Shown here piece by piece: positions 3,890 through 5,605 of a stretch of DNA of 5,605 bases. Positions within the stretch are counted from its first letter, which is position 1. Each line of letters opens with the position of its first letter. Position numbers and translations under genes: made by a program. The notes beneath the pieces are model-generated. The model was not told the DNA's origin. It did no database searches and was given only the letters and a program-made list of their open reading frames with translations. This stretch comes from an uncultured Clostridia bacterium (GTDB taxonomy: Bacteria > Bacillota > Clostridia > Oscillospirales > CAG-272). Location of the stretch: NCBI GenBank assembly GCA_947304475.1, contig CAMZBE010000102.1:1-5605 (forward strand). The letters are read 5' to 3'.

Positions 3890-5605
3890 TACGCCGTTAC
3901 CACCTTGCTTGCTTTTTCAAGCCCGAGTTTCTTGATCGCGTCTTCGCGCATCTTGTACTTCAGGATCTTGCCCGCGACGTTCATCGGGAAACTGTCGACG
4001 AAATCGACGTACCGCGGCACCTTATGCCGCGCCATGTGCGAGTTGACGTACTCCTTCATTTCCTCGACGGTCATGGTTTCGCCCTCTTTTAAGATGACGC
4101 ACGCCATGATCTCCTCGCCGTACTGTTCGTCGGGCACGCCGATCACCTGCACGTCCTGAACCTTCGGGTGCGTGTAGATGAATTCCTCGATCTCCTTCGG
4201 ATAGATGTTCTCGCCGCCGCGGATGATCATATCCTTCAGCCGTCCCGTGATCCGGAAGTTGCCTTCCTTGGTGCGGGCGGCGAGGTCGCCGGTGTGGAGC
4301 CAGCCGTCGGCGTCGATCGCGGCGGCGGTCGCCTTCGGCATCTTGTAGTAGCCCTTCATGATGTTGTAGCCGCGCGCGACGAACTCGCCGGTCACCTCGT
4401 CGGGGCACTCCTCGCCGGTCTCGGGATCGACGATCTTACATTCGATCTCGGGCATCGGGCGTCCGACGGTCCCCACGCGCACCTCGATCGGATCGTCGGT
4501 CGACGACATGGTGCAGCCGGGCGACGCCTCGGTCTGACCGTACACGATCGTAATCTCGGTCATGTGCATCTTGTCGACCACGTCCTGCATGACGGAGATC
4601 GGGCAGGGGCTGCCCGCCATGATCCCGGTCCGCATATACGAGAAGTCGGTCTTCGGGAAATCGGGGTGTCCGAGCATCGCGATAAACATGGTCGGCACGC
4701 CGTGAAACGCGGTAATGTGCTCATTGTGGATGCAGGCGAGCGCGGGTTTGGGGGAGAAGTAGGGAAGCGGGAGCAGCGTCGCGCCGTGCGTCATCGACGC
4801 CGTCATCGCCAGCACCATGCCGAAGCAGTGGAACATCGGCACCTGGATCATCATGCGGTCGGCGGTGGACAGATCCATGCGATCACCGATGCACTTGCCG
4901 TTGTTGACGATGTTGCGATGCGTCAGCATGACGCCCTTCGGGAACCCGGTCGTCCCGGACGTGTACTGCATATTGCAGACGTCGTCGGGCGAGACCTTCG
5001 CCGCCATACGGCGGAGTTCCTCGGCGGGGACTTTGTCGGCGTAACCGAGCGCCTCTTCCCAGGTCAGGCACCCCTTCTGCCGGAAGCCGACCGTGATGAC
5101 GTTGCGAAGGAAGGGCAGACGGCGGGCGTGCAGTTGCTGCCCGGGTTTGACAGACGCCAGTTCGGGGCAGAGTTCCGCCATGATCCCGGAGTAGTCCGAA
5201 TCGCGGAAGCCCTCGACCATAACCAGCGTATGGGTGTCGGACTGCTTCAAGAGGTATTCCGCCTCGTGGATCTTGTAGGCGGTGTTCATCGTGACCAGAA
5301 CCGCCCCGATCTTGGTGGTCGCCCAGAAGGCGATGTACCACTGCGGCACGTTGGTCGCCCAGACCGCGACGTGATGCCCGGCACGCACGCCGAGAGCGAT
5401 CAAAGCGCGGGCGAACTCGTCCACGTCCTGGCGGAACTCGGTATAGGTGCGGGTGTAGTCGAGCGTCGTGTAGCGGAAGGCGTACTGATCGGGGAACTCC
5501 TCGACCATCTTATCCAGCACGTCGGGGAAGGTCGCGTCGATGAGCAGGTCCTTCTTCCACGGGAAGTTGCCGGTGTGCGCGCGGTTCCAGTAGAGGGTGT
5601 GTTCG
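3889..5605 (-). CDS. AMP-forming acyl-CoA synthetase, 5' end beyond the window
   Basis: Class I adenylate-forming enzyme that activates a carboxylic acid with ATP and joins it to CoA. Counting from the codon at 5518-5520 as residue 1: P-loop motif YTSGTTGFPKGV at 186-197, YGQTE at 327-331, HTGD at 409-412, GRLKDMIIRGGENIYP at 426-441, and the C-terminal catalytic Lys at 518 in NVAGKILK. All key residues are present. The sequence resembles medium/long-chain fatty-acyl-CoA synthetases more than acetyl-CoA synthetases, but substrate cannot be fixed. The longest start in the window would be GTG at 5520, yet the frame stays open for 28 more codons to the edge, encodes plausible protein (including NFPWKK and LLIDATFPDV, as in the usual N-terminus), and no ribosome binding site precedes the GTG. 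No ATG, GTG or TTG occurs in frame in 5521-5605. The true start therefore lies outside. The stop overlaps the amidohydrolase start as TAATG. Confidence 0.92.
   Translation of the reverse strand, partial: EHTLYWNRAHTGNFPWKKDLLIDATFPDVLDKMVEEFPDQYAFRYTTLDYTRTYTEFRQDVDEFARALIALGVRAGHHVAVWATNVPQWYIAFWATTKIGAVLVTMNTAYKIHEAEYLLKQSDTHTLVMVEGFRDSDYSGIMAELCPELASVKPGQQLHARRLPFLRNVITVGFRQKGCLTWEEALGYADKVPAEELRRMAAKVSPDDVCNMQYTSGTTGFPKGVMLTHRNIVNNGKCIGDRMDLSTADRMMIQVPMFHCFGMVLAMTASMTHGATLLPLPYFSPKPALACIHNEHITAFHGVPTMFIAMLGHPDFPKTDFSYMRTGIMAGSPCPISVMQDVVDKMHMTEITIVYGQTEASPGCTMSSTDDPIEVRVGTVGRPMPEIECKIVDPETGEECPDEVTGEFVARGYNIMKGYYKMPKATAAAIDADGWLHTGDLAARTKEGNFRITGRLKDMIIRGGENIYPKEIEEFIYTHPKVQDVQVIGVPDEQYGEEIMACVILKEGETMTVEEMKEYVNSHMARHKVPRYVDFVDSFPMNVAGKILKYKMREDAIKKLGLEKASKVVTA
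3900..3906 (-). promoter_or_regulatory. Ribosome binding site of the amidohydrolase inside the synthetase gene
   Basis: AAGGTGG on the minus strand matches AAGGAGG at six of seven bases and sits 10 bases before the ATG at 3889. It is formed by codons for the last residues of the acyl-CoA synthetase. Confidence 0.6.

Noticed and set aside
3071..4159. A 362-codon plus-strand open frame across the amidohydrolase and the end of the synthetase
   Set aside because: It runs antisense through two genes with intact catalytic motifs, has no recognisable motif, and begins inside the amidohydrolase. Long antisense frames are common in GC-rich genes.
4022..4408. Arg-rich minus-strand frames inside the synthetase (also 4883-5341)
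   Set aside because: They are out-of-frame readings of the synthetase, not frameshifted pieces of it; the synthetase frame is unbroken throughout.

Overview
The window looks like a chromosomal segment of a moderately GC-rich bacterium, most likely a Gram-positive Bacillota of the gut Clostridia type. The signs are AT-rich sigma-A style promoters set in GC-richer coding sequence, strong G-rich ribosome binding sites, a signal-peptidase-II lipoprotein with a low-complexity Ser/Gly/Asn linker, and a polytopic acyltransferase of the surface-polysaccharide type. The lineage is inferred from style and not proven. I see no rRNA, tRNA, CRISPR array, insertion sequence or phage gene.

Layout: (1) 66-968, minus strand, a 300-residue lipoprotein whose exported part is two ungapped copies of one 128-residue unit. 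(2) 968-1158, a divergent intergenic region with two back-to-back promoters. (3) 1158-2426, plus strand, a 422-residue membrane acyltransferase (acyltransferase-3 family). (4) 2431-2465, a hairpin that can act as a terminator for the two converging genes. (5) 2464-2934, minus strand, a 156-residue six-helix DUF308/HdeD-like membrane protein with its own promoter at 2973-3001. (6) 3010-3034, a hairpin next to a run of ten C (G on the coding strand). (7) 3038-3889, minus strand, a metal-dependent amidohydrolase of the amidohydrolase-2 type. (8) 3889-5605, minus strand, an AMP-forming acyl-CoA synthetase whose 5' end runs off the window. Genes 7 and 8 overlap as TAATG.

How they work together: the acyl-CoA synthetase and the amidohydrolase are translated from one message, so they probably act on the same carboxylate pathway; the substrate cannot be read from the sequence. 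The lipoprotein and the acyltransferase share a control region and both concern the cell envelope, so joint regulation is possible. The DUF308 protein lies downstream of the amidohydrolase on the same strand but has a good promoter of its own, so it may be read both independently and by read-through.

For three genes (lipoprotein, acyltransferase, DUF308 protein) the longest open frame begins at a TTG lying in the -35 box or promoter spacer. I have moved these starts downstream to ATG codons preceded by a ribosome binding site. Nothing here amounts to a clear new system. The most distinctive items are the duplicated lipoprotein domain, the coupled ligase-amidohydrolase pair and the G10 tract after the amidohydrolase stop codon.
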